Below, one piece after another: positions 1 through 5,246 of a stretch of 6,359 nt of DNA. A model generated the notes under the pieces. That model was not told the origin of the DNA and did no database searches. It saw only the letters and a program-made list of their open reading frames with translations. This stretch comes from Burkholderiaceae bacterium (GTDB taxonomy: Bacteria > Pseudomonadota > Gammaproteobacteria > Burkholderiales > Burkholderiaceae_C). The position numbers were made by a program, and so were the translations under genes. The stretch lies in contig JALRFN010000386.1 in NCBI GenBank assembly GCA_023268425.1, forward strand, positions 1 through 6,359, in the 5' to 3' direction. Numbering within the stretch: position 1 is the stretch's first letter; the number at the start of each line of letters is the position of its first letter.

Positions 1-1
1 C

Positions 2-658
2 CTACTGTCTGGCGGCGGGACTGCCATTTGCGGCATCTCGGCGACCTTGGCCTTGTCGGCCACCATGCCGCAAACCAAAGAGGTCGAGAAGATGACGCTG
101 CTGACAGCGATTGGCATCGCAGCCTTTTCGACCGTGGCCATGGTCTTGTACCCCTTGGTGGTCGTCAACCTGAACATGAACCAAGCCGAAGCTGGCCTGT
201 TCTTGGGCGGTGCCATCCATGACGTGGCGCAAGTCGTGGGCGCGGGCTTCATCATCTCGCCCGACGTGGCCGACAGCGCGACGCTGGCCAAGATGTTCCG
301 CGTCGCCTTGCTGATGCCCGTGGTCGTGGTGTTCTCGCTGGCCTTTGGCAAGTCGCGCGCCGCCGAAGATGACGGCCAAGGCAAGCCCTCAGGCTTGGTG
401 CCCATGTTCTTGGTTGTGTTTGTGCTGCTGGCGATTTTGAACAACGTCGTCGACTTGCCCGCCGAAGCGGTCAAAGGCTTGAGCAACTTGTCGGGCTGGT
501 GCCTGGTGATCTCGATTGCCGCCTTGGGCGTCAAAACCTCGCTGCAAAAACTGGCAGAACTCGGCTGGCGCCCCATCGTGTTGCTGGCCAGTGAAGCCCT
601 GTTCATCGCCGCGTGGATGCTCAGTGCCGTGATGTTGATGCGTTATTTCGGGGTGTGA
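2..658 (+). CDS. YeiH/PSE-family putative sulfate exporter (5' end outside window)
   Basis: This is an inner-membrane transporter of the UPF0324/PSE (putative sulfate exporter, YeiH) family. The frame is open from position 2 with no start in view, so the N-terminal part lies outside the window. 218 residues are visible before TGA at 656-658. Seen: the family signature AICGISA at about nt 23-43, several hydrophobic membrane segments, the highly characteristic GGAIHDVAQVVGAG loop at about nt 206-247, and a final membrane helix ending in RYFGV. Family knowledge: SuyZ and TauZ of sulfonate-degrading bacteria are PSE-type proteins proposed to export sulfate or sulfite; the E. coli YeiH function is not settled. 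It converges with the minus-strand operon and shares a hairpin terminator with it. The nearby oxidoreductase and TRAP genes make a TauZ-like role plausible, but that is inference. A TTG or ATG start within the visible part is unlikely, because the conserved AICG motif lies upstream of both. Confidence 0.88.
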   Translation, partial: LLSGGGTAICGISATLALSATMPQTKEVEKMTLLTAIGIAAFSTVAMVLYPLVVVNLNMNQAEAGLFLGGAIHDVAQVVGAGFIISPDVADSATLAKMFRVALLMPVVVVFSLAFGKSRAAEDDGQGKPSGLVPMFLVVFVLLAILNNVVDLPAEAVKGLSNLSGWCLVISIAALGVKTSLQKLAELGWRPIVLLASEALFIAAWMLSAVMLMRYFGV

Positions 659-693
659 GCCAAGCGCGCACAAAACGCCGGTGAACTGAACGT

Positions 694-719
694 AACAAAG
701 GGGCTTCGGCCCCTTTGTT
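694..719. terminator. Hairpin terminator between convergent genes
   Basis: An 11-bp perfect stem (694-704 with 709-719) closes on a TTCG tetraloop. The stem has a GC core and an A-rich/T-rich base, so each strand ends in a U-rich arm (TTTGTT on either side). It lies 35 nt past the exporter stop and 20 nt past the end of the minus-strand operon, so it can serve both convergent transcripts. There is no long T run, so efficiency is uncertain. Confidence 0.8.
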
Positions 720-739
720 GTGGTCGATTCGATGCCGCG

Positions 740-1120
740 TCAATCAGACAAACGCCACTGCAAGGCGTCCACGGGCAAAAACGCCTCAATGCCCACCGTG
801 GCGATCACGTGGGTCGTGCCTTGCTCGGTGTCCACGACGTTCAAGCCACCGAACACGGCGCTGACCTCGGCGCGGCCGCGCGGCAGTTCTTCGGCCACGC
901 GCGCACAGTCGACCAATTCAGGTTCTTGTACCCCCACGGTGACTTGCACGCGCATGGCTTGGTGATCGACGGCCAAGGATCGAAACAAGACGATGGACGA
1001 GTGGTGCAAGGCATCGTGCACGGCGCGAATGGCCGCCTTGGTGTAGTCCATGCCGTACAAATCGTTGCCCGTGCCCATCTCCAAGATGATGCGGCGCTCG
1101 TCGGCGCGTGGCTCAGTCAT
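740..1120 (-). CDS. Lin0512 family protein, second paralogue (function unknown)
   Basis: This 126-residue soluble protein belongs to the uncharacterised Lin0512 family (TIGR02058 type, usually 110-120 residues). Seen: an N-terminal beta strand RRIILEMG, then GTGNDLYG (residues 16-23), a version of the family motif GxGxDxHG with Tyr in place of His. DYTKAAIRAVHDAL follows, then VTVGVQEPELVD, and a C-terminal half with FGGLNVV. There is no signal peptide or membrane segment. The ATG at 1118-1120 is chosen because a strong GGAGG (1127-1131) sits 6 nt upstream and the family match begins just after it. An earlier in-frame ATG at 1157-1159 would add 13 atypical residues. The start overlaps the stop of the upstream paralogue by 8 nt, which suggests translational coupling and possibly a hetero-oligomer. 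It is the last gene of the operon. No biochemical role is known to me. Confidence 0.85.
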   Translation of the reverse strand: MTEPRADERRIILEMGTGNDLYGMDYTKAAIRAVHDALHHSSIVLFRSLAVDHQAMRVQVTVGVQEPELVDCARVAEELPRGRAEVSAVFGGLNVVDTEQGTTHVIATVGIEAFLPVDALQWRLSD

Positions 1121-1466
1121 GCTTGGCCTCCATGTCAAAAGACACCACCACGGCGGCATTGGCCACCACGCTCATACCCGGCTTGTCGTGGCGCGGGATG
1201 TCCAGACCACCTTTGACCACGCGCACGCTGGGCTGACCGTAGGGGAAGACGGCGAGCAAGTGGTTGATGTCAACCGCTTCGGGGGCTTGCACGCCGATTT
1301 CGACGTCGATCAACATGGCTTCTTTGGGAAAGCCAAAGGCGTCGGCGACGTTGAGTGAGTTGTGCCACAGCGCGTCGCGAATGGCGCGCGCAGCGGCTTC
1401 GGTGTAGTTGCGGCTGCGAATGGAGGTGCCCATGCCGAATTGGGTCACCACGCGTTTTTTGCTCAT
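1113..1466 (-). CDS. Lin0512 family protein, first paralogue (function unknown)
   Basis: This 117-residue soluble protein is a second Lin0512-family member, clearly homologous to the gene that follows it. Shared blocks are YTEAAARAIRDALWHNS near the N-terminus, VEIGVQAPEAVD in the middle, and FPYGQPSVRVVKGGLDIP towards the C-terminus. The N-terminal glycine motif is degenerate: G11-x-G13 is kept, but the expected Asp, His and Gly read S15, R17 and S18 (GMGTSIRS). If the Asp/His pair binds ligand or metal, this copy has lost it, which would point to a structural or regulatory partner role (inference). The start ATG at 1464-1466 has a weak AGAGAG 6 nt upstream. The gap to the preceding cupin gene is 55 nt, with no terminator seen. 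Its TGA lies within the start region of the next gene (overlap ATGACTGA). Confidence 0.85.
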   Translation of the reverse strand: MSKKRVVTQFGMGTSIRSRNYTEAAARAIRDALWHNSLNVADAFGFPKEAMLIDVEIGVQAPEAVDINHLLAVFPYGQPSVRVVKGGLDIPRHDKPGMSVVANAAVVVSFDMEAKHD

Positions 1467-1521
1467 AAGCGGCTCTCTTGAGGTGGTGTGACCGCGCGTG
1501 GCCGTGCGCGACCGATGGGCT

Positions 1522-1887
1522 TCAACTGTAATCGCGAATCACGTAATGCTTGGTCGTGGTCTCAACCACTTCCCAAAACCCACGAAAGCCGTTGGGAATC
1601 AAAAAAGCATCGCCTGTTTTGAAGGTCTGCGCCGTGCCGTCTTCGCCGATCAGGCGCACGTGACCGCTCAAGATGACGCAGAACTCGTCGCGTTCGGTGA
1701 AGGCGTGCCATTTGCCGGGCGTGCTGGTCCAGGTGCCGGCGATCAGGTCGCCGTTGGCGTTGCTGAAGCGGTTAACCGATTGGTGCATGGGGTCGCCTTG
1801 CACCACGCGGTCGGGCAAATCGGCCAAGCGGCGCTGCTCCCACTGCACCTCGGTTTGGGAAAAGTCAATGACACGAACCGCGCCCAT
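1522..1887 (-). CDS. Cupin_3 (DUF861/EutQ-like) domain protein
   Basis: This is a 121-residue single-domain small cupin. Residues 50-120 give the beta-barrel pattern of the Cupin_3 family: GTWTSTPGKW (51-60), ERDEFCVILSG (65-75), EDGTAQTFKTGDAFLIPNG (82-100) and FWEVVETTTKHYVI (104-117). The classical HxH metal-binding motif is absent, and the motif-2 His is replaced by aromatic residues, as is usual for Cupin_3. E65 or E68 may be a remaining ligand. Relatives include ureidoglycine aminohydrolase-like and EutQ-like proteins, so binding or processing of a small nitrogenous metabolite is possible, but the substrate cannot be read here. The start is well supported by AAGGAG (1895-1900) 7 nt upstream of ATG 1885-1887. 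It lies 24 nt after the FAD oxidoreductase stop and is almost certainly co-transcribed with it. Confidence 0.88.
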   Translation of the reverse strand: MGAVRVIDFSQTEVQWEQRRLADLPDRVVQGDPMHQSVNRFSNANGDLIAGTWTSTPGKWHAFTERDEFCVILSGHVRLIGEDGTAQTFKTGDAFLIPNGFRGFWEVVETTTKHYVIRDYS

Positions 1888-1911
1888 GTGCCCTCTCCTT
1901 GAAGTCCTGGC

Positions 1912-3336
1912 TCAAATGAACTCGTCGTTGAACCAGTACCACTTGTACAAGAAGTACTGGCCAAAGCGGCGAAACGGTGCAAAGGCTTCTGAGCGCACGG
2001 TGTTCCAAATGTTGGGGAACTCCAGCGGCGAGTTGTAAATCGGCAGATTGAAGACCTCTTGATCAGCGTCTTTGCCGGCCACGCGCTGGGCCACGCGTTT
2101 GCCCGCCCAGGTCGAGAAGGACACGCCGTTGCCGCCATAACCCACGGCGTACCAGATGTTCTGTTTGGGGTCGGGGCGGGTGATGCGCGGCATCATGTCG
2201 TGGCTGACGTCCACCCAGCCCCACCACGAGTAGTCGATCTGGATGCCAGCCAGCGGCGGGAACTTGCGCGCAATCGCGTCGGTCAAGAGCTTCAGGTGCA
2301 CCGGATCCTCGGCATCAGCGCCCGTGATGGAGCTGCGGCTGCCCAGTTGCAAGCGGTTGCCCTCCAACAAGCGGTAGTAAAACCGCAGCGTGCGCGTGTC
2401 GGTCATGAAGGTCTTGGACTGGAAGTTGCAGGCCTTCATTTCCGCGTCGGTCAGTGGCCGCGTGACGACCGAGTTGGACAAGATCGGCAAAATTTTATTG
2501 CGCGTGGTTTTGTGCATGCGCTGCCAGGTGTAGCCGCCAGTGCAAAACACCACGCGCTTGGCGCGCACGGTGCCACCGGGCGTGCGCACGTGGTGCACGC
2601 CGCCGATGGTCTCCACGCCCAGCACCGGGCTGGCCGGGTGCAGCTTGACGCCCAGGGCGCGTGCCTTGCGAATCAAGCCAAAGGTCAGCTTCATGGGGTG
2701 CACGCCCACGCCCTCTTCTTCAAACATTGCGCCGTGGTGTTCGCGCTCGTCACAAAAGCGCTCGCGCACCTCGTCGGCGCTGAAGATTTGGGTGTTGTAG
2801 CCAAAGTGCTCGTTGCGCACCTGGGCCATGTTGCGCAAATAGTCCATCTTGGAGGGCTTGTGCGCCATGTACAGGTGACCGCCATCGAAGGCGTCGCAAT
2901 CGATCTCTTGCGTCAAAGCCTTGAAATTGTCAAAGCCTTCGCGAATTTCTTTGTCCAAACGCTTGGCCGTGTCCATGCCCCAACGCTCAATCCATTGCGA
3001 GCGCGACAAGCGGCCGCTGGCGTTTTGGCCTTGACCGCCGCTGCGGCTGGAGCAGCCCCAGACACTTTGATTCGCCTCCAAAACCACCGCCTGAATACCG
3101 TGGTCTTGGGCCAAGTACAGGGCGGTCGACATGCCGGTGGCGCCGGAGCCGACCACCACCACATCGACATCGCAGTCACCTTGGATGGGACCGTCGTCCT
3201 CGGGCGGCGAACCCGCCGAAGCCACCCAATACGTGGGGGCATAGTCCATGCCGTGACCGGGCTGCTGTGCCACCAAAGGGTCGTAGCTCGAATCGTAGGG
3301 TCGCAGCACTGTGCCACCACCGTAATTTGCCTTCAT
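1912..3336 (-). CDS. tauY: FAD-dependent oxidoreductase (DAO family), TauY-like taurine dehydrogenase large subunit candidate
   Basis: This 474-residue cytoplasmic flavoprotein of the DAO/PuuB superfamily would oxidise an amine C-N bond. Seen: an N-terminal extension with YAPTYWVASAG (32-42) and PPEDDGPI; the Rossmann FAD motif VVGSGATG (61-68) ending in acidic E87; GCSSRSGGQGQNASGRLSRS (94-113), a variant of the GxSGRNGGQ flavin loop; the second dinucleotide motif CTGGYT (265-270); DYSWWGWVDVSHDMMPRI (368-385); and the C-terminal FAD-binding YAVGYGGNGVSFSTWAGKR (396-414). The TauY assignment comes from remembered family resemblance plus neighbours (TRAP transporter, SnoaL-like protein, PSE exporter). 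Gamma-glutamylputrescine oxidase-like or another amine or N-methyl amino acid oxidase is the main alternative. The ATG at 3334-3336 has GGAG 6 nt upstream. It is the first gene of the four-gene minus operon and faces the divergent control region. The C-terminus is an unusual aromatic, basic tail (residues 455-474). The call as FAD/DAO oxidoreductase is firm; the TauY label is about 0.55. Confidence 0.85.
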   Translation of the reverse strand: MKANYGGGTVLRPYDSSYDPLVAQQPGHGMDYAPTYWVASAGSPPEDDGPIQGDCDVDVVVVGSGATGMSTALYLAQDHGIQAVVLEANQSVWGCSSRSGGQGQNASGRLSRSQWIERWGMDTAKRLDKEIREGFDNFKALTQEIDCDAFDGGHLYMAHKPSKMDYLRNMAQVRNEHFGYNTQIFSADEVRERFCDEREHHGAMFEEEGVGVHPMKLTFGLIRKARALGVKLHPASPVLGVETIGGVHHVRTPGGTVRAKRVVFCTGGYTWQRMHKTTRNKILPILSNSVVTRPLTDAEMKACNFQSKTFMTDTRTLRFYYRLLEGNRLQLGSRSSITGADAEDPVHLKLLTDAIARKFPPLAGIQIDYSWWGWVDVSHDMMPRITRPDPKQNIWYAVGYGGNGVSFSTWAGKRVAQRVAGKDADQEVFNLPIYNSPLEFPNIWNTVRSEAFAPFRRFGQYFLYKWYWFNDEFI

Positions 3337-3381
3337 GGCGGTCTCCGATAAGGGGTGTCGTTTGGAATGCTGCGAAGCATA

Positions 3382-3412
3382 GTGAGGCCAGTTGTCGCCC
3401 CGTTAGAACCAG
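3382..3412 (-). promoter_or_regulatory. Candidate TauR/MocR-type operator for the minus operon
   Basis: Read on the minus strand, CTGGTTCTAA (3412-3403) is followed 21 bp downstream by the weaker CTGGCCTCAC (3391-3382). Together they form a direct repeat pair that ends 45 nt before the oxidoreductase start. As I recall, the published TauR site of Rhodobacter capsulatus is a direct repeat of CTGGACYTAA. The first box keeps 8 of 10 positions and the second 7 of 10. No regulator gene is in the window, so the factor is inferred. Confidence 0.5.
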
Positions 3413-3484
3413 TTGCCCGCAATCCATAGCACCAGATTCGACCGGGTTTACCCGCAATCCCCTGGGAGCCTCTCGGGTTTACCC
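3413..3484. repeat. Short direct repeats in the divergent control region
   Basis: CCCGCAATCC occurs twice (3416-3425 and 3441-3450, 25 bp apart). CGGGTTTACCC occurs twice (3433-3443 and 3474-3484, 41 bp apart). The latter contains the dyad GGGT-TT-ACCC. The repeats interlock, so TTACCC is the end of one and the start of another. They lie between the two outward-facing CTGG boxes, so they may be operators for another factor or an activator platform. The regulator is unknown. Confidence 0.55.
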
Positions 3485-3490
3485 CTGGTT

Positions 3491-3523
3491 CTGGCTCTAA
3501 CGATTCGGAAACCTTGGCTCTAC
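3491..3523 (+). promoter_or_regulatory. Candidate TauR/MocR-type operator for the plus operon
   Basis: CTGGCTCTAA (3491-3500) is followed 23 bp downstream by TTGGCTCTAC (3514-3523), giving a direct repeat pair on the plus strand. It mirrors the pair on the other side of the intergenic region. A partial extra copy, CTGGTTCTGG, overlaps at 3485-3494. The first box matches CTGGACYTAA at 8 of 10 positions. The pair ends 95 nt before the SnoaL-like gene. I found no convincing -35/-10 hexamer pair nearby. Confidence 0.5.
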
Positions 3524-3618
3524 TCCGGCCTCAGCGATGCTCAGAATAATCCGCCCCATCGGCAGACCGGCCCTCGGCTGCCCCGCCATCACAGCAGTCC
3601 TACGGAGCCACCTCACAC

Positions 3619-4008
3619 ATGAGCAACCACCCCATCACCGCAGAAACCCTGGCCGCCTTCGCCCAAGCCTGGAACGACCACGACATTGAGGCCCTGATGA
3701 GCTTCATGCACGACGACTGTGTGTTTCACGCCGTGGCCGGCCCCGACCTGATGGGGCGCAGCTTCATCGGCCGCGAGCAAGTGCGCGAAGGCTTTCAAGC
3801 CGCCTGGCAAAACTTCCCCGACGCTGCCTGGCTGGACGGCGACCACGTCGTCGTCGGCGACCGAGGCTTCTCAGAATCGACCTTTTGCGGCACCAAAGCC
3901 GACGGCTCTCGCGTGCAGGCACGCATGGTCGACGTGTTCACTTTCAAAGACGGCAAGATTTTGATCAAAAACGCTTACCGCAAAGACCGGCCCGCACTGG
4001 CCGCGTGA
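3619..4008 (+). CDS. tauX: SnoaL/NTF2-like protein, TauX-like taurine dehydrogenase small subunit candidate
   Basis: This is a 129-residue single-domain protein of the SnoaL/nuclear transport factor 2 fold. Seen: the N-terminal helix pattern AFAQAWNDHDIEALMSFMHD (14-32) leading into DCVFHAVAGPD, then GRSFIGREQVREGFQAAW (46-63), and the C-terminal strands ARMVDVFTFKDGKILIKNAYRK (101-122). No signal peptide or membrane segment is present. The fold hosts both enzymes and non-catalytic subunits, so fold alone does not give function. TauX, as I recall it, is a small protein of this type paired with the flavoprotein TauY; the facing FAD oxidoreductase gene makes that the leading hypothesis. A generic SnoaL-like isomerase or hydrolase is the alternative. 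The start ATG at 3619-3621 has GGAG 11 nt upstream, a rather long spacing, but no nearer start fits. It lies 116 nt before the TRAP genes with no terminator between, so co-transcription is likely. Confidence 0.8.
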   Translation: MSNHPITAETLAAFAQAWNDHDIEALMSFMHDDCVFHAVAGPDLMGRSFIGREQVREGFQAAWQNFPDAAWLDGDHVVVGDRGFSESTFCGTKADGSRVQARMVDVFTFKDGKILIKNAYRKDRPALAA

Positions 4009-4124
4009 GCCTCACTTGGGGGGTGGCTGCGGTGCAGGTTCACAAGACCCAAAGGCGGCCAAGACCAAGCGCAATCAGAGCGATCACCAAGTCGCCTCTT
4101 CATTTCATTTCTTAGGAGTCAATC

Positions 4125-5120
4125 ATGATCATCAAAAAAACCATCACCCACGCGGTATTGGCTGCAGCCATGGCCGTCAGCAGCGTCAGCGCATTCGCCA
4201 CCACCTTCAAAGTCGCCGTGGGCGACGCAGAAGGCAGCGCCCAATGGGCCATGGCCACCCAATTCAAATCGTTGCTGGAAGCCAAAGTCGGCGGCAAGCA
4301 CAAGGTTGATTTGTTCCCCAACGGCCAGTTGGGCGGTGAAGAAACCACCGTCAACAGCGCCAGCATGGGCACACTGGACTTCTCGGTGCTGGCCATCAAC
4401 AACGTGACGCCCTTCTCGCCCACCGTGGGCATCTTGACGCTGCCCTACGTCATCCAAAGCGCCGCTGAAGCCAAGACCTTGGTCATGGGCGAAGTGGGCA
4501 AAGAGCTGACCGAAAACACCATCCGCGACGCCGGTGTGCGCATCGTGGGCTGGACCTTCACCGGCTTTCGCGTGCTGACCAACTCCAAGCGCCCCGTCAA
4601 AACCTTGGAAGACCTCAAGGGCTTGAAGATTCGCGTGCCCAAGAACGAAATCATGATCGCTTCTTACCAAGCCTGGGGCATCAACCCCACGCCCATGGCC
4701 TGGTCTGAAACCTTCACCGCCTTGCAACAGCGCGTCGTCGACGGTCAAGACAACCCCTACATCACCGTCAGCTCGATGAAGTTCAACGAGGTGCAAAAGT
4801 ACATCACGAACATCCGCTACGTCTTCTCCTTGGAGCCCATCATCATCGGTGAAGGCACGTTCAAAAAGCAAACGCCTGCGGTGCAAAAAGCCATCTTGGA
4901 AGCCGGCAAAGAAGCCTCGCAATACAGCTATGACTACCTGCTGAAGACGGAAGACAAGATCCGCAAGGAACTGACCGCCAAAGGCATGGAAATCACCGAC
5001 GCCGCCAACGGTGAAAAAGAGTGGATCGCCAAGGCCACAACGGCTGTGTGGCCCAAGTTCTACGACAGCATCGGCGGCAAAGCCAAGCTGGATCGCGTGC
5101 AAAAGCTGTTGGGTCGCTGA
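4125..5120 (+). CDS. TRAP transporter substrate-binding protein, DctP family
   Basis: This 331-residue periplasmic binding protein captures an organic acid or related solute for the TRAP permease. Seen: a Sec signal peptide with basic KK (4-5), a hydrophobic core and a likely cut after AFA (residues 23-25), leaving about 306 mature residues; NGQLGGEE (66-73) and MGTLDFSVLA (81-90); GLKIRVP (166-172), whose R170 matches the family arginine that pairs with the ligand carboxylate in SiaP-type proteins; and WSETFTALQQRVVDGQDNP (193-211), with N210 at the conserved Asn position. A taurine-type ligand would offer a sulfonate instead of a carboxylate to this arginine (inference, TauK-like). The start is supported by AGGAG (4114-4118) 6 nt upstream. 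The preceding gap holds no structure I can recognise. Two hairpins follow the stop, probably limiting read-through to the permease genes. The family call is firm; the substrate is not. Confidence 0.93.
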   Translation: MIIKKTITHAVLAAAMAVSSVSAFATTFKVAVGDAEGSAQWAMATQFKSLLEAKVGGKHKVDLFPNGQLGGEETTVNSASMGTLDFSVLAINNVTPFSPTVGILTLPYVIQSAAEAKTLVMGEVGKELTENTIRDAGVRIVGWTFTGFRVLTNSKRPVKTLEDLKGLKIRVPKNEIMIASYQAWGINPTPMAWSETFTALQQRVVDGQDNPYITVSSMKFNEVQKYITNIRYVFSLEPIIIGEGTFKKQTPAVQKAILEAGKEASQYSYDYLLKTEDKIRKELTAKGMEITDAANGEKEWIAKATTAVWPKFYDSIGGKAKLDRVQKLLGR

Positions 5121-5128
5121 TGCATGCC

Positions 5129-5166
5129 GCGTGACGGGGCTCTGGCAGCACGCCAGCCCGTCACGC
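5129..5166 (+). terminator. Long hairpin after the binding-protein gene
   Basis: A 10-bp perfect stem (5129-5138 with 5157-5166) continues into a 5-bp inner stem (5142-5146 with 5152-5156) past a 3-nt bulge. The loop is AGCAC. It begins 8 nt after the stop codon and lacks a T run. It is therefore better read as a 3' mRNA-stabilising structure or part of a double terminator than as an intrinsic terminator alone. Confidence 0.6.
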
Positions 5167-5179
5167 TCGCTTGAAACCC

Positions 5180-5209
5180 ACACAGGCGCCTGCACGGCGC
5201 CTGTGTTTT
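5180..5209 (+). terminator. Terminator-like hairpin inside the TRAP operon
   Basis: An 11-bp perfect GC-rich stem (5180-5190 with 5196-5206) has the loop TGCAC and ends in TTTT (5206-5209). It sits between the binding-protein and small-permease genes, 37 nt before the likely start of the latter. The short T run suggests partial termination, which would give more binding protein than permease. Confidence 0.65.
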
Positions 5210-5246
5210 GAAGCCCGTGCTGTGTCTAGGTTGGAGCACCAAGCCC

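Noticed and set aside
1121..1159. Longer N-terminus for the second Lin0512 protein, from the ATG at 1157-1159
   Set aside because: The extra residues (MPPWWCLLTWRPS) do not resemble the family and lie inside the preceding gene. The GGAGG site supports the ATG at 1118-1120.
2059..3351. Long open frame (430 codons) on the plus strand, antisense to the FAD oxidoreductase
   Set aside because: Its product is rich in His, Ala and Val with no family pattern. It mirrors GC-rich codon positions of a clear flavoprotein gene on the other strand.
3367..3380. Small hairpin ATGCT-GCGA-AGCAT in the oxidoreductase leader
   Set aside because: It has only a 5-bp stem with no T run or wider conserved structure, so I could not support it as a riboswitch or attenuator.
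3374..3392. Possible sigma-54 promoter (TGGC...GC) before the oxidoreductase operon
   Set aside because: On the minus strand the GG and GC elements are separated by 9 nt rather than the required 10, and the rest of the consensus is poor.
3413..3622. Open frame of 69 codons across the divergent control region
   Set aside because: It has no ribosome binding site and no recognisable protein pattern, and it covers the repeat elements.
4009..4124. Possible promoter or terminator between the SnoaL-like gene and the DctP gene
   Set aside because: There is no hairpin with a T run and no convincing -35/-10 pair. Only the AGGAG ribosome site is clear.
4119..5195. Long open frame (358 codons) on the minus strand across the binding-protein gene
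   Set aside because: It lies antisense to an unmistakable DctP protein, its product has no domain pattern, and it would run through the hairpins after the DctP gene.
5208..5246. Upstream TTG start for the small permease
   Set aside because: It lies on the T run of the hairpin terminator, has no Shine-Dalgarno site, and adds residues not typical of DctQ. The ATG at 5247 fits better.
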